Part shown: piece by piece, positions 23,599-31,156 of the stretch | Layout of the letters: the number at the start of each line of letters is the position of its first letter | Numbering within the stretch: position 1 is the first letter of the stretch | Virus record (IMG/VR): IMGVR_UViG_3300024999_000249 | Span: 1 to 35,634 of that record | Source: a virus | Length of the DNA: 35,634 nt | Direction: 5' to 3' (one strand) | Made by a program: the position numbers and the translations under genes | Notes under the pieces: model-generated | What the model was told of the DNA's origin: nothing | What the model saw: the letters and a program-made list of their open reading frames with translations, nothing else | Database searches by the model: none

Positions 23599-23645
23599 AT
23601 ACTAGATGTAGTGTATTATATTTTACTTTATACTACATCTAGTAT
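23599..23645. repeat. 14-bp inverted repeat upstream of second HNH gene
   Basis: ATACTAGATGTAGT (23599-23612) and ACTACATCTAGTAT (23632-23645), perfect, 19-nt loop. One-base variant of the arm motif at 20087-20129 and in the same position relative to an HNH gene: 3' of the preceding gene, 5' of the endonuclease. Confidence 0.6.
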
Positions 23646-23657
23646 ACATATAGTATT

Positions 23658-24419
23658 TTAATCTAATAATTCTACTTCGTCTTCGTCTTTATTTTCATTA
23701 AAACCTTTGTTCAACCATTTACAATACCTAAGACACTCTTCTTTACTTATAAATCCTAATCTTTCGCCATATTTTTTATTTTTATGTAATTTAATAATAC
23801 TCTCATCAAATTTATCAATAACATGATAAATTTTAAACTCTTGATAATCATCGTAATCACTTCTCCTACTAGGAATTGGAGAATAACTTTTACTAAGATG
23901 AAATCTTCTTTCTGAGGAATATCTACTATCACGTTTGCTAAATTTAATTAATTCAATTGTACTTAAACCAGGAATATATTTACTTAACATTTTTGCACAA
24001 TCACATGTAGTTGTTGTAATTTTACCGTTTGGATATTTTGCTACTAATTTTCTTTCTTCATCACATATGTCACATTTTTCATTTTGGTATCGCTCTATAT
24101 CGGCAAACCATACTTCTGATTCTTCTATGTATTGTTTTAAAGTATCACTAATATTACTTTGATAAAATTCATTAATAACTTCTCTCTTAAGATTTTCTTC
24201 TTTATATTTTAAATCTCTTTCTTTATTTAAAATATCTCTTTCACGTTTTTTATATTTTTCATTTTCTTCTTTTAGTCTTTCATTTTCTTCTTTGATATTC
24301 TCAATGTCTAATTTAACATTTTCTAATAAAGCATTTTTCATTTTTTGTTGAAATTCTATTAATATTTCATCTGCAATTGACGGTTCATAATAAGGTGGTT
24401 CATCATAATAATCATGCAT
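23658..24419 (-). CDS. coiled-coil protein with zinc motif
   Basis: 253 residues from ATG 24419 with AAAGGAG. Tyr/Pro-rich start (MHDYYDEPPYYEP), a long coiled coil of Glu/Lys heptads (about 25-85), then KCDICDEERKL with TTTCDCAKML, a four-Cys zinc site, and a C-terminal mixed region ending in acidic residues. Architecture suggests a scaffold or DNA-associated protein; the family is not recognised. Confidence 0.6.
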   Translation of the reverse strand: MHDYYDEPPYYEPSIADEILIEFQQKMKNALLENVKLDIENIKEENERLKEENEKYKKRERDILNKERDLKYKEENLKREVINEFYQSNISDTLKQYIEESEVWFADIERYQNEKCDICDEERKLVAKYPNGKITTTTCDCAKMLSKYIPGLSTIELIKFSKRDSRYSSERRFHLSKSYSPIPSRRSDYDDYQEFKIYHVIDKFDESIIKLHKNKKYGERLGFISKEECLRYCKWLNKGFNENKDEDEVELLD

Positions 24420-24452
24420 ATTTTATTTTCTCCTTTTATATGTATTTTTATA

Positions 24453-24752
24453 TTATTTTTCTATTTTTACAATTTTAACTAATACACCTTTTTCATATAC
24501 TTCAATACCTTCTTTAGTCCATACATTAAAATACATTCCTATAACTTTCATGTACTCTAATTGCCATTTAAGCAATGTTGTTTTACCATACCTATAAGGA
24601 ATAAAATATTCAATAACTTTATCTTTTATACATAATGCGTTTAGATATGCTTTTTGCCAAGAATATAATTTAACATTATAAAAATCTTCAACAAATGCTA
24701 CTGGATTATTTTCATATTTGTTTTTAAATTCTAATTTGTTTTGATCTGTCAT
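24453..24752 (-). CDS. terminase-N-terminus-like small protein
   Basis: 99 residues from ATG 24752 (GAAGG, spacing 8). FVEDFYNVKLYSWQKAYLNA followed by YFIPYRYGKTTLLKWQ recalls the N-terminal adaptor and Walker A segment of phage large terminases, but the ATPase core is absent. It may be a short adaptor-like domain or a relic of a terminase gene. The promoter at 24778-24806 lies immediately upstream; the longer in-frame TTG at 24806 is itself part of the -35 box. Confidence 0.5.
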   Translation of the reverse strand: MTDQNKLEFKNKYENNPVAFVEDFYNVKLYSWQKAYLNALCIKDKVIEYFIPYRYGKTTLLKWQLEYMKVIGMYFNVWTKEGIEVYEKGVLVKIVKIEK

Positions 24753-24777
24753 ATCTTTAACCTTCTCATTATTTATT

Positions 24778-24806
24778 ATTTTAATATTGTTTTTATAATC
24801 TGTCAA
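24778..24806 (-). promoter_or_regulatory. promoter
   Basis: Minus-strand TTGACA (24801-24806), 17-nt spacer, TAAAAT (24778-24783), placed 26 nt before the ATG at 24752. Confidence 0.6.
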
Positions 24807-24823
24807 TACATTTTTGAATTTAA

Positions 24824-25618
24824 CTATTTTATCAATCTTTTTAACTTCTTCTGATAAGATTTAATAATTGCTTTTGTGTAAGCAATATCCACTCCTTTCT
24901 CTAAATCATATTCATCACTAGGTAAACACTTTGCTACATCCTTACATCCGTCATCAAGAATGACAATAGTATTATTTCCATTGATTATTAGTTTATATGA
25001 TTCATCACCTGAATCAGTTATTTGATGTATAATTTCACCATCATATGTTATTTCCCAATTAATTTTATGTGGTATCATCCTATAAATATAAACTTTATTT
25101 TTTGGTTTTGATTCTATTTCTTCCTTAACTTCCTCAGTTTTAATATTTATTATTTTATACTTTTCAATTCCATGACCAAAAACTTTATTTCCTAAACAAT
25201 ACTCCTTTAAATTATCTTCTGATATGTAGTTTGTTACAAGTTTATTTGTATTTATATCTACAGTTTTGTAATATTGTTTTGAATCATAAAAATAATCTTC
25301 GCATATTTCCATTTTTAAACCATTTGACAATTCTACAATATCTCCTAACTTTGCATGAATTTTTTCTACAGGTTTTTCACAAACATTATCAACAAACTCT
25401 ACACTATCAACTCTAAAACACAATCTTCCATTATCATTATTTATATTATCTAATACTTCATCATCAAATTTTATAGATAATCTACGCCCACTACACTCAT
25501 AATCATATCTAACAATTCCTGTTTGATTAATATATTTATCTAAATCTTTATAATCATCTCTGATGAATCCTTCTGTGTTGACAATCTTAACTTTTTTACC
25601 TTTGTGATTTGTGTTCAT
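24824..25618 (-). CDS. hypothetical protein, beta-rich
   Basis: 264 residues from ATG 25618 (AAAGGAG). The first ~75 residues look like an SH3/KOW-like barrel (KGKKVKIVNTEGFIRDDYKD, then QTGIVRYDYECSGRRLSIKF). A second similar segment follows (KLGDIVELSNGLKMEICED), then a C-terminal alpha/beta part ending in a basic helix (TKAIIKSYQKKLKRLIK). Role unknown; protein or RNA binding is a guess. Confidence 0.55.
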   Translation of the reverse strand: MNTNHKGKKVKIVNTEGFIRDDYKDLDKYINQTGIVRYDYECSGRRLSIKFDDEVLDNINNDNGRLCFRVDSVEFVDNVCEKPVEKIHAKLGDIVELSNGLKMEICEDYFYDSKQYYKTVDINTNKLVTNYISEDNLKEYCLGNKVFGHGIEKYKIINIKTEEVKEEIESKPKNKVYIYRMIPHKINWEITYDGEIIHQITDSGDESYKLIINGNNTIVILDDGCKDVAKCLPSDEYDLEKGVDIAYTKAIIKSYQKKLKRLIK

Positions 25619-25646
25619 AATATCATTCTCCTTTTATAATATTTTA

Positions 25647-26045
25647 TTATTTATTAAAATATTTCTTAATTAATCTCTTTATTGTGGGTATGTGTTTTTC
25701 CATATAATTTTTACACCATATATCATTTTTAATATATTCACAATTCAAATCATAGTTATAATCATTATATAAACAATTACAACAAATTGTTTTATGCACA
25801 TTATTTAATTCCTCTTGATTAAATATGTATCCATATATTTCATAATACTGTAAATAGTTATTTAAATATAAATGTACTAATGTCATTTCTTTATCTAAAT
25901 AAATACTGTGTTTATATCTTCCATCTAACATGTAACATTCAAGAGGAATATTTTTATCTGCATATTCTTTTAATTCTTGCATGGTATTTATATTAGAAAT
26001 ATAAAATCTATTATAATTATTACTTGTTTCACAACGAATAAGCAT
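25647..26045 (-). CDS. hypothetical protein with C-terminal Cys cluster
   Basis: 132 residues from ATG 26045 with AAAGGAG. Tyr/Asn-rich N-terminal half (SNNYNRFYISNINTMQELKE) and a Cys cluster (ICCNCLYNDYNYDLNC, then C) that could bind zinc. No family recognised. Confidence 0.55.
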   Translation of the reverse strand: MLIRCETSNNYNRFYISNINTMQELKEYADKNIPLECYMLDGRYKHSIYLDKEMTLVHLYLNNYLQYYEIYGYIFNQEELNNVHKTICCNCLYNDYNYDLNCEYIKNDIWCKNYMEKHIPTIKRLIKKYFNK

Positions 26046-26072
26046 AGACTTCTCCTTTCTAATTTATATTAT

Positions 26073-26327
26073 TTATTTACATAGTCCATTATACATTTCT
26101 GCTTTCTCTATGATTTTAATTAATTCATTATAGGAATATTCCTTACAATCAATATTAATAATTTTTAAATCTCCGTCAATTTTAGCAATATCGGTTGGTG
26201 AAGTTATTAATATATAATCTTTAGGTAAAACATCTTTAATAGAATCATGCATTCTTGCTACTTCTCTCAATTTTAATAAATATTCACCATTGCTATCAAT
26301 TGGTATTTTTTGATGTAATATATTAAT
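26073..26327 (-). CDS. small hypothetical protein with ATT start
   Basis: By usual rules only 65 residues from 26270, with no good ribosome binding site. The frame is open upstream to ATT 26325-26327, 9 nt after AAAGGAGG and directly after the stop of the preceding gene. The added residues (ILHQKIPIDSNGEYLLKLRE) read as normal coding sequence. 84 residues: short helix, then DYILITSPTDIAKIDGDLKI. Function unknown. Confidence 0.55.
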   Translation of the reverse strand: MNILHQKIPIDSNGEYLLKLREVARMHDSIKDVLPKDYILITSPTDIAKIDGDLKIINIDCKEYSYNELIKIIEKAEMYNGLCK

Positions 26328-26329
26328 AT

Positions 26330-26497
26330 TTATTTTCCTCCTTTAATATATTCAGGTACTTCATCCCATAATTCATCTCTCAAATGTGGTTGACCACAAT
26401 TAGAACATTGAAATATATTCTTATAATCAGGTATTAATTCATCTGTATTATATACTGGTGAATCACATTCTTTACAATATCCTATTAATATTTTCAT
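26330..26497 (-). CDS. small zinc-ribbon protein
   Basis: 55 residues from ATG 26497 (AAAGGAGAG). GYCKECDSPVYN and FQCSNCGQPHLRDE form one zinc ribbon, followed by WDEVPEYIKGGK. The final codons contain the ribosome binding site of the next gene, so translation is coupled. Confidence 0.65.
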   Translation of the reverse strand: MKILIGYCKECDSPVYNTDELIPDYKNIFQCSNCGQPHLRDELWDEVPEYIKGGK

Positions 26498-26518
26498 AAT
26501 ATTATCTCTCCTTTAATT

Positions 26519-26878
26519 TTACCATTTAACAACTAAATCCACTACTTTATCCAATTCTAATTTATCTCTTATATAATCTAAAAAATCATTACTGTCCATT
26601 TCTTTTTGTAATTGTTTAATTGTATATGTTGCATTTTTATTAATACAAATTATTTCACGTTGAATATTTTTTATTTTCCCATAAATATGAGGATTACAAT
26701 TATCTATATTATATCTTTGAAAAAATTTATCTATTGCTTGTTGTTCATCATTTGCGTAAATTGGTGTATGCCAATGATAATTTATGGTTTGACATATAAA
26801 TTTATCTTCTTTACTAAATAATCTAGGTTCATACATATCATATGTAAGTTTAACTGCAATTTTATAAATATTACTCAT
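26519..26878 (-). CDS. hypothetical protein
   Basis: 119 residues from ATG 26878 with AAGGAGGG, the clear start; the frame is open further upstream without a site. MSNIYKIAVKLTYDMYEPRL, HTPIYANDEQQAIDKFFQRY, and a C-terminal helix pair ending VVDLVVKW. It has the size and strand pattern of small phage regulators but no recognised motif. Confidence 0.55.
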   Translation of the reverse strand: MSNIYKIAVKLTYDMYEPRLFSKEDKFICQTINYHWHTPIYANDEQQAIDKFFQRYNIDNCNPHIYGKIKNIQREIICINKNATYTIKQLQKEMDSNDFLDYIRDKLELDKVVDLVVKW

Positions 26879-26933
26879 AAATTTATCCCTCCTTAAAATC
26901 ATGACCAAAAAAATATATTGTAACAAATATTTC

Positions 26934-27179
26934 TTACCTACATCTAAGTCTATCAATAATCGAATCTGCAATCATTTGTTTAATATCTTCTTCGTTTTTA
27001 TCTATATACTCATAAGTCAATTCTTCTAATCTACTAAAATCAAATATACTTTTAATCTGTTCCCACATTGCTTCTTTGATAATATATTTAATATCTTCAT
27101 CTGATATTTCTTTAGCAATTCTATTAAATCTCTCAGCAATAGGTTTAAGAATAATATAATTTTCAGTTTGATTATTCAT
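26934..27179 (-). CDS. small helical protein
   Basis: 81 residues from ATG 27179 (AAAGGAG). Acidic helices (ERFNRIAKEISDEDIKYII, YIDKNEEDIKQMIADSIID). No family recognised. Confidence 0.55.
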   Translation of the reverse strand: MNNQTENYIILKPIAERFNRIAKEISDEDIKYIIKEAMWEQIKSIFDFSRLEELTYEYIDKNEEDIKQMIADSIIDRLRCR

Positions 27180-27224
27180 ATAATAATTTCTCCTTTTAAT
27201 TTTATTTATTTTATTATTATATTT

Positions 27225-27365
27225 TTACCAAATTTCATTAATGCAATCATCAAATTCTTTTCTAACTCTTGAATCCATTTGAATTAACATAAAAATCTCA
27301 CATAATACTTTTTTAATTTCACCATCTGTTTTAGCATTTTTAATTTTTTCTACTAATTGCTCCAA
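27225..27365 (-). CDS. small helical protein, TTG start
   Basis: 46 residues from TTG 27365 (GAGGTG, spacing about 9; an ATA codon lies one codon earlier). MEQLVEKIKNAKTDGEIKK then IFMLIQMDSRVRKEFDDC. All helical. Function unknown. Confidence 0.5.
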   Translation of the reverse strand: MEQLVEKIKNAKTDGEIKKVLCEIFMLIQMDSRVRKEFDDCINEIW

Positions 27366-27388
27366 TATGATTTTCACCTCTTTTTTTA

Positions 27389-27712
27389 TTATATTTTATA
27401 ATTCTTACTACATTCCACTTTTACTTTTTCTTGCACCTCCTTCCTGTAGAAATTAATTTTACTAATTTCATCCCTATTAATAACTAACATTCCTCCATTG
27501 CTATAAAGTAAACAATATGATTCGCTTTCTCTACAAAAATACCATTTTAATAGTTTACGATAATCTATAGGAAACGTATTACTATTATCAGTAAATGAAC
27601 TCATTGTATTATTTTTATAGTAAATATCTACAACATATTTTTTTACTATAATGGTATTATATTTTGGTTTATCTTGCTTTCTTTTAAAAATATTAAATAA
27701 ACTAAGCATCAT
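27389..27712 (-). CDS. hypothetical protein
   Basis: 107 residues from ATG 27712 with GGAGG. Short hydrophobic/basic start (MMLSLFNIFKRKQDKPKYN), then a beta-rich body with LLYSNGGMLVINRDEISKIN and a KVECSKNYKI end. The first 12 residues could peripherally bind the membrane but are too short for a span. Confidence 0.5.
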   Translation of the reverse strand: MMLSLFNIFKRKQDKPKYNTIIVKKYVVDIYYKNNTMSSFTDNSNTFPIDYRKLLKWYFCRESESYCLLYSNGGMLVINRDEISKINFYRKEVQEKVKVECSKNYKI

Positions 27713-27726
27713 ATGTATCCTCCTTT

Positions 27727-28105
27727 CTACATTTTCAAAATTTCCTCTAACCTTTTAATATTCCAATTCCATCGACCATCATTATCCTGATTAATTGCTT
27801 CAATTTCTTTAGTGCAAGTAATTTTGCTTCTCTGACAATTTGATTCCATGTCTTATTGATTTTGATTTCACTAATTCCATATTCTAAAATAGGTTGTCTT
27901 TTTGCCATAGAGAAAGCAATATTTCTTGCCATATTAATATTACGGGTATATTTACTATTACCATAATATTCTACAATACGAGTAGGAACTAATTCTCTAT
28001 TATTTTTATCAATATGGGAGTAAGTTAGATTATCAATTGCTTGAGCATGAATCACTCTGTATTGATCTTTCATTTTTAAATATAAATCCCATTATCTGCA
28101 CTCAT
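27727..28105 (-). pseudogene. MSADNG-type phage protein, twice frameshifted
   Basis: The ribosome binding site AGGAGG leads to ATG 28105 and the start MSADNGIYI, then TAA. Restoring one T in the following T-run continues as LKMKDQYRVIHAQAIDN, the frame of the ORF 27747-28073. That ORF ends oddly (KLKQLIRIMMVDGIGILKG). Adding one A in CTAAAGAAA near 27815 instead gives KEIEAINQDNDGRWNWNIK, then RLEEILKM and TAG at 27727, just before the next ribosome binding site. From memory the reconstructed protein matches a widespread phage family of unknown function. Two single-base losses in short homopolymers point to decay or sequence error. Confidence 0.6.
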
Positions 28106-28303
28106 ATGTATTCCTCCTAATCTTTTTTTCTTAATATCATTCGTTAATTCTTCATAAAATTTATCATGACATTCTGTACTACATACCCTACCTTCACAAC
28201 AGTAATCAATATAATATGTTCCTTCTTGACATACAAAACACTTATCTAATTTTTTACTTTTCATTAATGAATAATTTTTTAGATCGCTATCTCGAAATTT
28301 CAT
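28076..28303 (-). CDS. small zinc protein, C-terminus merged with next gene
   Basis: 75 residues from ATG 28303 (weak site GTGAAGTG). KLDKCFVCQEGTYYIDYCCE and GRVCSTECHDKFYEEL form a four-Cys zinc motif. The last 17 residues (RLGGIH then MSADNGIYI) are the translated ribosome binding site and start of the downstream gene, so the original stop seems to be lost. Function unknown. Confidence 0.55.
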   Translation of the reverse strand: MKFRDSDLKNYSLMKSKKLDKCFVCQEGTYYIDYCCEGRVCSTECHDKFYEELTNDIKKKRLGGIHMSADNGIYI

Positions 28304-28332
28304 ATTTTCACTTCACTTTATATATTTTAAAA

Positions 28333-28716
28333 TTAGTTATCTAATATATTTCTAATTTGTTTTAACTTTAAAGAATTGTTTTCACCTAGTTTTTCAATAT
28401 TTAAAACAGCATTTGCATATTGTTTCATACCATTTTCATTTCCTACTCTAAATCTATGACCATCAATATTTTCTGCAAAAAATTGTATACCTTTAAATTC
28501 AACATAAGCAATATCATTATTACTATAACTTTGTTTATAAAATAATTCATCCCATTTTTTATTTTTAAATGCTTCAAATAAATTTTCTATATCTTCTCCA
28601 CAAGATATTTCGACATATTCATCTAATATTTCATCATTTCCAAAATTAAAAAATTGTACTTCAAAAACCATATTACATTTAACTTTGTCAAATATTAATA
28701 TATTTTCTTTACTCAT
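28333..28716 (-). CDS. hypothetical protein
   Basis: 127 residues from ATG 28716 with AAAGGAG. Beta-rich first half (CNMVFEVQFFNFGNDEILDE), then AYVEFKGIQFFAENIDGHRF and a C-terminal helix. No known family. Confidence 0.55.
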   Translation of the reverse strand: MSKENILIFDKVKCNMVFEVQFFNFGNDEILDEYVEISCGEDIENLFEAFKNKKWDELFYKQSYSNNDIAYVEFKGIQFFAENIDGHRFRVGNENGMKQYANAVLNIEKLGENNSLKLKQIRNILDN

Positions 28717-28759
28717 AATTATAAACTCCTTTATTATATTATTTAATTATTTCTTTAAA

Positions 28760-28891
28760 TTAAATACCAATTATATTACAAATTCTCTCCGTTACTTCAT
28801 CGACATTAATATTATGCAATTTATTTCTTTTCTGTCTTTTATATGTATTGTATTCTTGTGCTATGTCTGAAACAATAATTCTAGTGGTCAT
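28760..28891 (-). CDS. possible 43-residue protein without ribosome site
   Basis: MTTRIIVSDIAQEYNTYKRQ followed by a basic stretch and NVDEVTERICNIIGI. Coding character looks real, but AGGG touches the ATG and there is no properly spaced site; an unrelated AGGTG lies 65 nt upstream. It may be the 3' end of a broken gene. No other feature is seen in the 28717-28966 gap. Confidence 0.35.
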   Translation of the reverse strand: MTTRIIVSDIAQEYNTYKRQKRNKLHNINVDEVTERICNIIGI

Positions 28892-28966
28892 CCCTATTCT
28901 ACGTTATATCTTTATAGTTTGTATATGAAATATAATTTCACCTCACTTTATTATTAATCATCTAGT

Positions 28967-29560
28967 TTATTTAATATATTCCCATTCCTTTATATTACTA
29001 ATAGGATTCCACTTTTTATTATGCTTTTCATACATGTAAAACATTAACCATAACATTTCTAATGAATATGTATATGGATTATATTCTGCTTTAGAATCTA
29101 ACCATTCTATAAGTTTTCTTAGTTTATTATGTTCTGTAAGTCCATTTAAAAATATTGATTGAATCTGATCCTGTCTAGGCAACCAATAAACATATTTTCC
29201 AGAAGTATAACACAAATCATCTTCTCCATTTTCCCAACAAGGGAAACTAAAATAAACAGCATTTTTTCTAATCATTCCTAAAAGTTCATGTGAATAATTT
29301 TCAATCCCTTGCAAATAAAAATTTTCTCTATCCTCTTCATTAATTACTACAAAATCAACATGAGTATTAGTTATTATTTCTTTCCATCTTTCTTCATACT
29401 CTGCAAATATATCGTATTTTTGGATTACAATATAATCTCCTCTTTTTAAACCTCTTTCTTGAAGTATACCAAATATATCTTTATTTTTATTTTCATTGAT
29501 TTTACCTTGGATTTCTATTGCTTTTTTACACATTAATATATATTCTTTTGATGTGTCCAT
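28967..29560 (-). CDS. hypothetical protein
   Basis: 197 residues from ATG 29560 (AAAGGAG). Helical N-terminus (MDTSKEYILMCKKAIEIQ), LKRGDYIVIQKYDIFAEYE, a central YFSFPCWENGEDDLCYTSG and WLPRQDQIQSIF, and a Trp/Tyr-rich C-terminal helical region (SLEMLWLMFYMYEKHNKKW). Resembles uncharacterised Firmicutes phage proteins; no motif assigns a function. Confidence 0.6.
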   Translation of the reverse strand: MDTSKEYILMCKKAIEIQGKINENKNKDIFGILQERGLKRGDYIVIQKYDIFAEYEERWKEIITNTHVDFVVINEEDRENFYLQGIENYSHELLGMIRKNAVYFSFPCWENGEDDLCYTSGKYVYWLPRQDQIQSIFLNGLTEHNKLRKLIEWLDSKAEYNPYTYSLEMLWLMFYMYEKHNKKWNPISNIKEWEYIK

Positions 29561-29644
29561 TAGAAACTCCTTTATAAATTATCTCATTAAATATTAATTT
29601 TAATAATTTCAAAATCACATGTTTTAATTATTAAATTTAAATAA

Positions 29645-29695
29645 TCAATTTTTACATGTTAAATATTCTATTTGATTATTATTTTCTTTCATCAT
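29645..29695 (-). CDS. 16-residue ORF, perhaps a truncated zinc protein
   Basis: ATG 29695 with AAAAGGAG at good spacing reads MMKENNNQIEYLTCKN and then TGA. A Cys at the end (LTCKN) looks like the first half of a CxxC ribbon whose remainder is missing. Either a short leader peptide or the remnant of a broken gene; no other gene is seen between 29561 and 29724. Confidence 0.3.
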   Translation of the reverse strand: MMKENNNQIEYLTCKN

Positions 29696-29724
29696 CTTTT
29701 CTCCTTTTAATATTTATTTTTATC

Positions 29725-29961
29725 TCACTCATGCGTAGCATAGTGAATTTTAAGTAATGTTCTATTTGTATTACAATGTCCTTCCATTAAACTTTCTAAA
29801 TCATCATATTTTCCTTTAAGCATTTCTAATACAATTTCATCAACTAATTGAATAAATTTATATTCTTCTATATTTTTAAAATATGTTACTACCATTTCAT
29901 GATCTACTTTAATCTCATCTTTCTTAACATATACTTCACCGTTTAATGTTATTTCTGTCAT
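29725..29961 (-). CDS. small acidic protein
   Basis: 78 residues from ATG 29961 (AAAGGAG). TEITLNGEVYVKKDEIK, a helix (YFKNIEEYKFIQLVDEIV) and a tail GHCNTNRTLLKIHYATHE. The ITLNGxxYVxxDE opening occurs in many small phage proteins; role unknown. Confidence 0.55.
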   Translation of the reverse strand: MTEITLNGEVYVKKDEIKVDHEMVVTYFKNIEEYKFIQLVDEIVLEMLKGKYDDLESLMEGHCNTNRTLLKIHYATHE

Positions 29962-29993
29962 ATTTAATATATCTCCTTTATATTTAATCCAAT

Positions 29994-30167
29994 TTATTCA
30001 CTTTTCATTTCCAGCCATTTTTTAATTAAACCTAAACAATCAGTACCTTCAATATAACATTCCTTATAATCATATTTATCGCATGGACAAGAAGAACAAT
30101 TTCCTAAATGTAATTCTTCTGTTAATTCGTCAATTGTCATATTTTTTATTCTTTCAAAGTTAGTCAT
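29994..30167 (-). CDS. small Cys-rich protein
   Basis: 57 residues from ATG 30167 (AAAGGAG). MTNFERIKNMTIDELTEEL then NCSSCPCDKYDYKECYI and DCLGLIKKWLEMKSE. The Cys-x2-Cys pair, further Cys and KKWLE end are typical of a common phage family with no known function. Confidence 0.65.
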   Translation of the reverse strand: MTNFERIKNMTIDELTEELHLGNCSSCPCDKYDYKECYIEGTDCLGLIKKWLEMKSE

Positions 30168-30210
30168 ATTTATTTTTTGCTCCTTTAAATTAATTTTTTA
30201 TTCACTATTA

Positions 30211-30238
30211 TATTAACATTCTGTTACTTACTTGTCAA
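30211..30238 (-). promoter_or_regulatory. putative promoter
   Basis: Minus-strand TTGACA (30233-30238) with TTAATA at 30211-30216 (16 nt) or a better TATAAT at 30207-30212 but a 20-nt spacer. CAGAATG of the shared spacer motif also occurs here, shifted. Positioned before the gene at 30167. Confidence 0.45.
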
Positions 30239-30247
30239 GCATTTATT

Positions 30248-30418
30248 TTAGTATTTTAAAGACATTTTTTCAATTTCCATATATTCTTTTGAATTCATCC
30301 AACATAAACCACAATCAATACAATCATTAATACCGTCTATACACATTGCATTATATTTTCTAAAATAATCTCTAACATATACATATATTTTTAATTCTTC
30401 ATATAATTCATCAGACAT
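30248..30418 (-). CDS. small Cys-rich protein
   Basis: 56 residues from ATG 30418 behind AAAGGAGG. Helix MSDELYEELKIYVYVRDYF, then MCIDGINDCIDCGLCW, four Cys that may bind zinc. It ends near the promoter at 30211-30238. Function unknown. Confidence 0.6.
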   Translation of the reverse strand: MSDELYEELKIYVYVRDYFRKYNAMCIDGINDCIDCGLCWMNSKEYMEIEKMSLKY

Positions 30419-30438
30419 ATAATAAGCCTCCTTTTATT

Positions 30439-30600
30439 TTATTTTATTTGTCTATCTATACGTTCTACTTTATACCCTAATTCAGAATAATGACGTTCAA
30501 AATAATCTGCATTCCATCCACCTTGAAAACTTATTTTCTCTCCATCAACTTCTAATATCCATGAGAATTGATCGTTGATTATTTCACATATTTTGTTCAT
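30439..30600 (-). CDS. small hypothetical protein
   Basis: 53 residues from ATG 30600 with AAGGAG. NDQFSWILEVDGEKISFQGG and WNADYFERHYSELGYKVE. Compact alpha/beta; similar short sequences appear in other Firmicutes phages from memory. Function unknown. Confidence 0.6.
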   Translation of the reverse strand: MNKICEIINDQFSWILEVDGEKISFQGGWNADYFERHYSELGYKVERIDRQIK

Positions 30601-30601
30601 A

Positions 30602-30766
30602 TTATTTATTCTCCTTGTTTTTAATTTTAATAATATGTTTACCTCCGTTTTCCATACCAGTCCAAATAATTTTTTCTATATTATATAATTTCCCATCTAT
30701 TTCTACTTTAACATCTCTAATAAATTTATTATTTCTAAAATATTTTTCTAATTCATAATCCTTCAA
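30602..30766 (-). CDS. small hypothetical protein, TTG start
   Basis: 54 residues from TTG 30766 (AAAGGAG, spacing 10). KDYELEKYFRNNKFIRDVKV, DGKLYNIEKIIWTG and a basic end. Its last codons contain the ribosome binding site of the next gene. Confidence 0.55.
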   Translation of the reverse strand: MKDYELEKYFRNNKFIRDVKVEIDGKLYNIEKIIWTGMENGGKHIIKIKNKENK

Positions 30767-30801
30767 AATAAGATTTCTCCTTTCTTCATAAAATGATGGT
30801 T

Positions 30802-31113
30802 TTATAGTAAATAAATTGTATGATAAATACTTGAATCTTTATCACTAATAATTCTATATTTTCTATAAATAACTTGAATATTATCATCAATATTAACTAT
30901 ATTAAATAAATTTTCATTATCAAATGTCTTTTCAATATTATCATATTTTATAGTAACATCATAATATTGTACTTTTGTGCTACTCCAATAATAATTTTTA
31001 TTTGTCACTATTCCAAAAACTAATTTTTCTTCTATAATTTCTTTTCTTTTCTCACTACATCCAGTAAAGATAAATAGACTTAAAATCAATAAGATAAAAA
31101 TAAATTTTTTCAT
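30802..31113 (-). CDS. small lipoprotein
   Basis: 103 residues. MKKFIFILLILSLFIFTGC is a class II signal peptide: Lys-Lys, a hydrophobic core and a lipobox ending at Cys19. Mature part starts SEKRKEIIEEK, then a beta-rich domain (TNKNYYWSSTKVQYYDVTIK). It would be anchored outside the cytoplasmic membrane. Phage and prophage lipoproteins of this size can block superinfecting phages (for example Ltp of TP-J34); that role here is inference. Confidence 0.75.
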   Translation of the reverse strand: MKKFIFILLILSLFIFTGCSEKRKEIIEEKLVFGIVTNKNYYWSSTKVQYYDVTIKYDNIEKTFDNENLFNIVNIDDNIQVIYRKYRIISDKDSSIYHTIYLL

Positions 31114-31156
31114 ATAATATTATCCTTTTTTAATTAAATTTTACAATTCATAATAT

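Noticed and set aside
11511-23645. CRISPR array from the recurring ACTACATATAGT motifs
   Set aside because: Copies are kilobases apart and inverted in pairs, without regular spacers.
24453-24752. Functional large terminase
   Set aside because: Only the N-terminal adaptor-like segment is present; the Walker B and nuclease parts are missing and no packaging genes are near.
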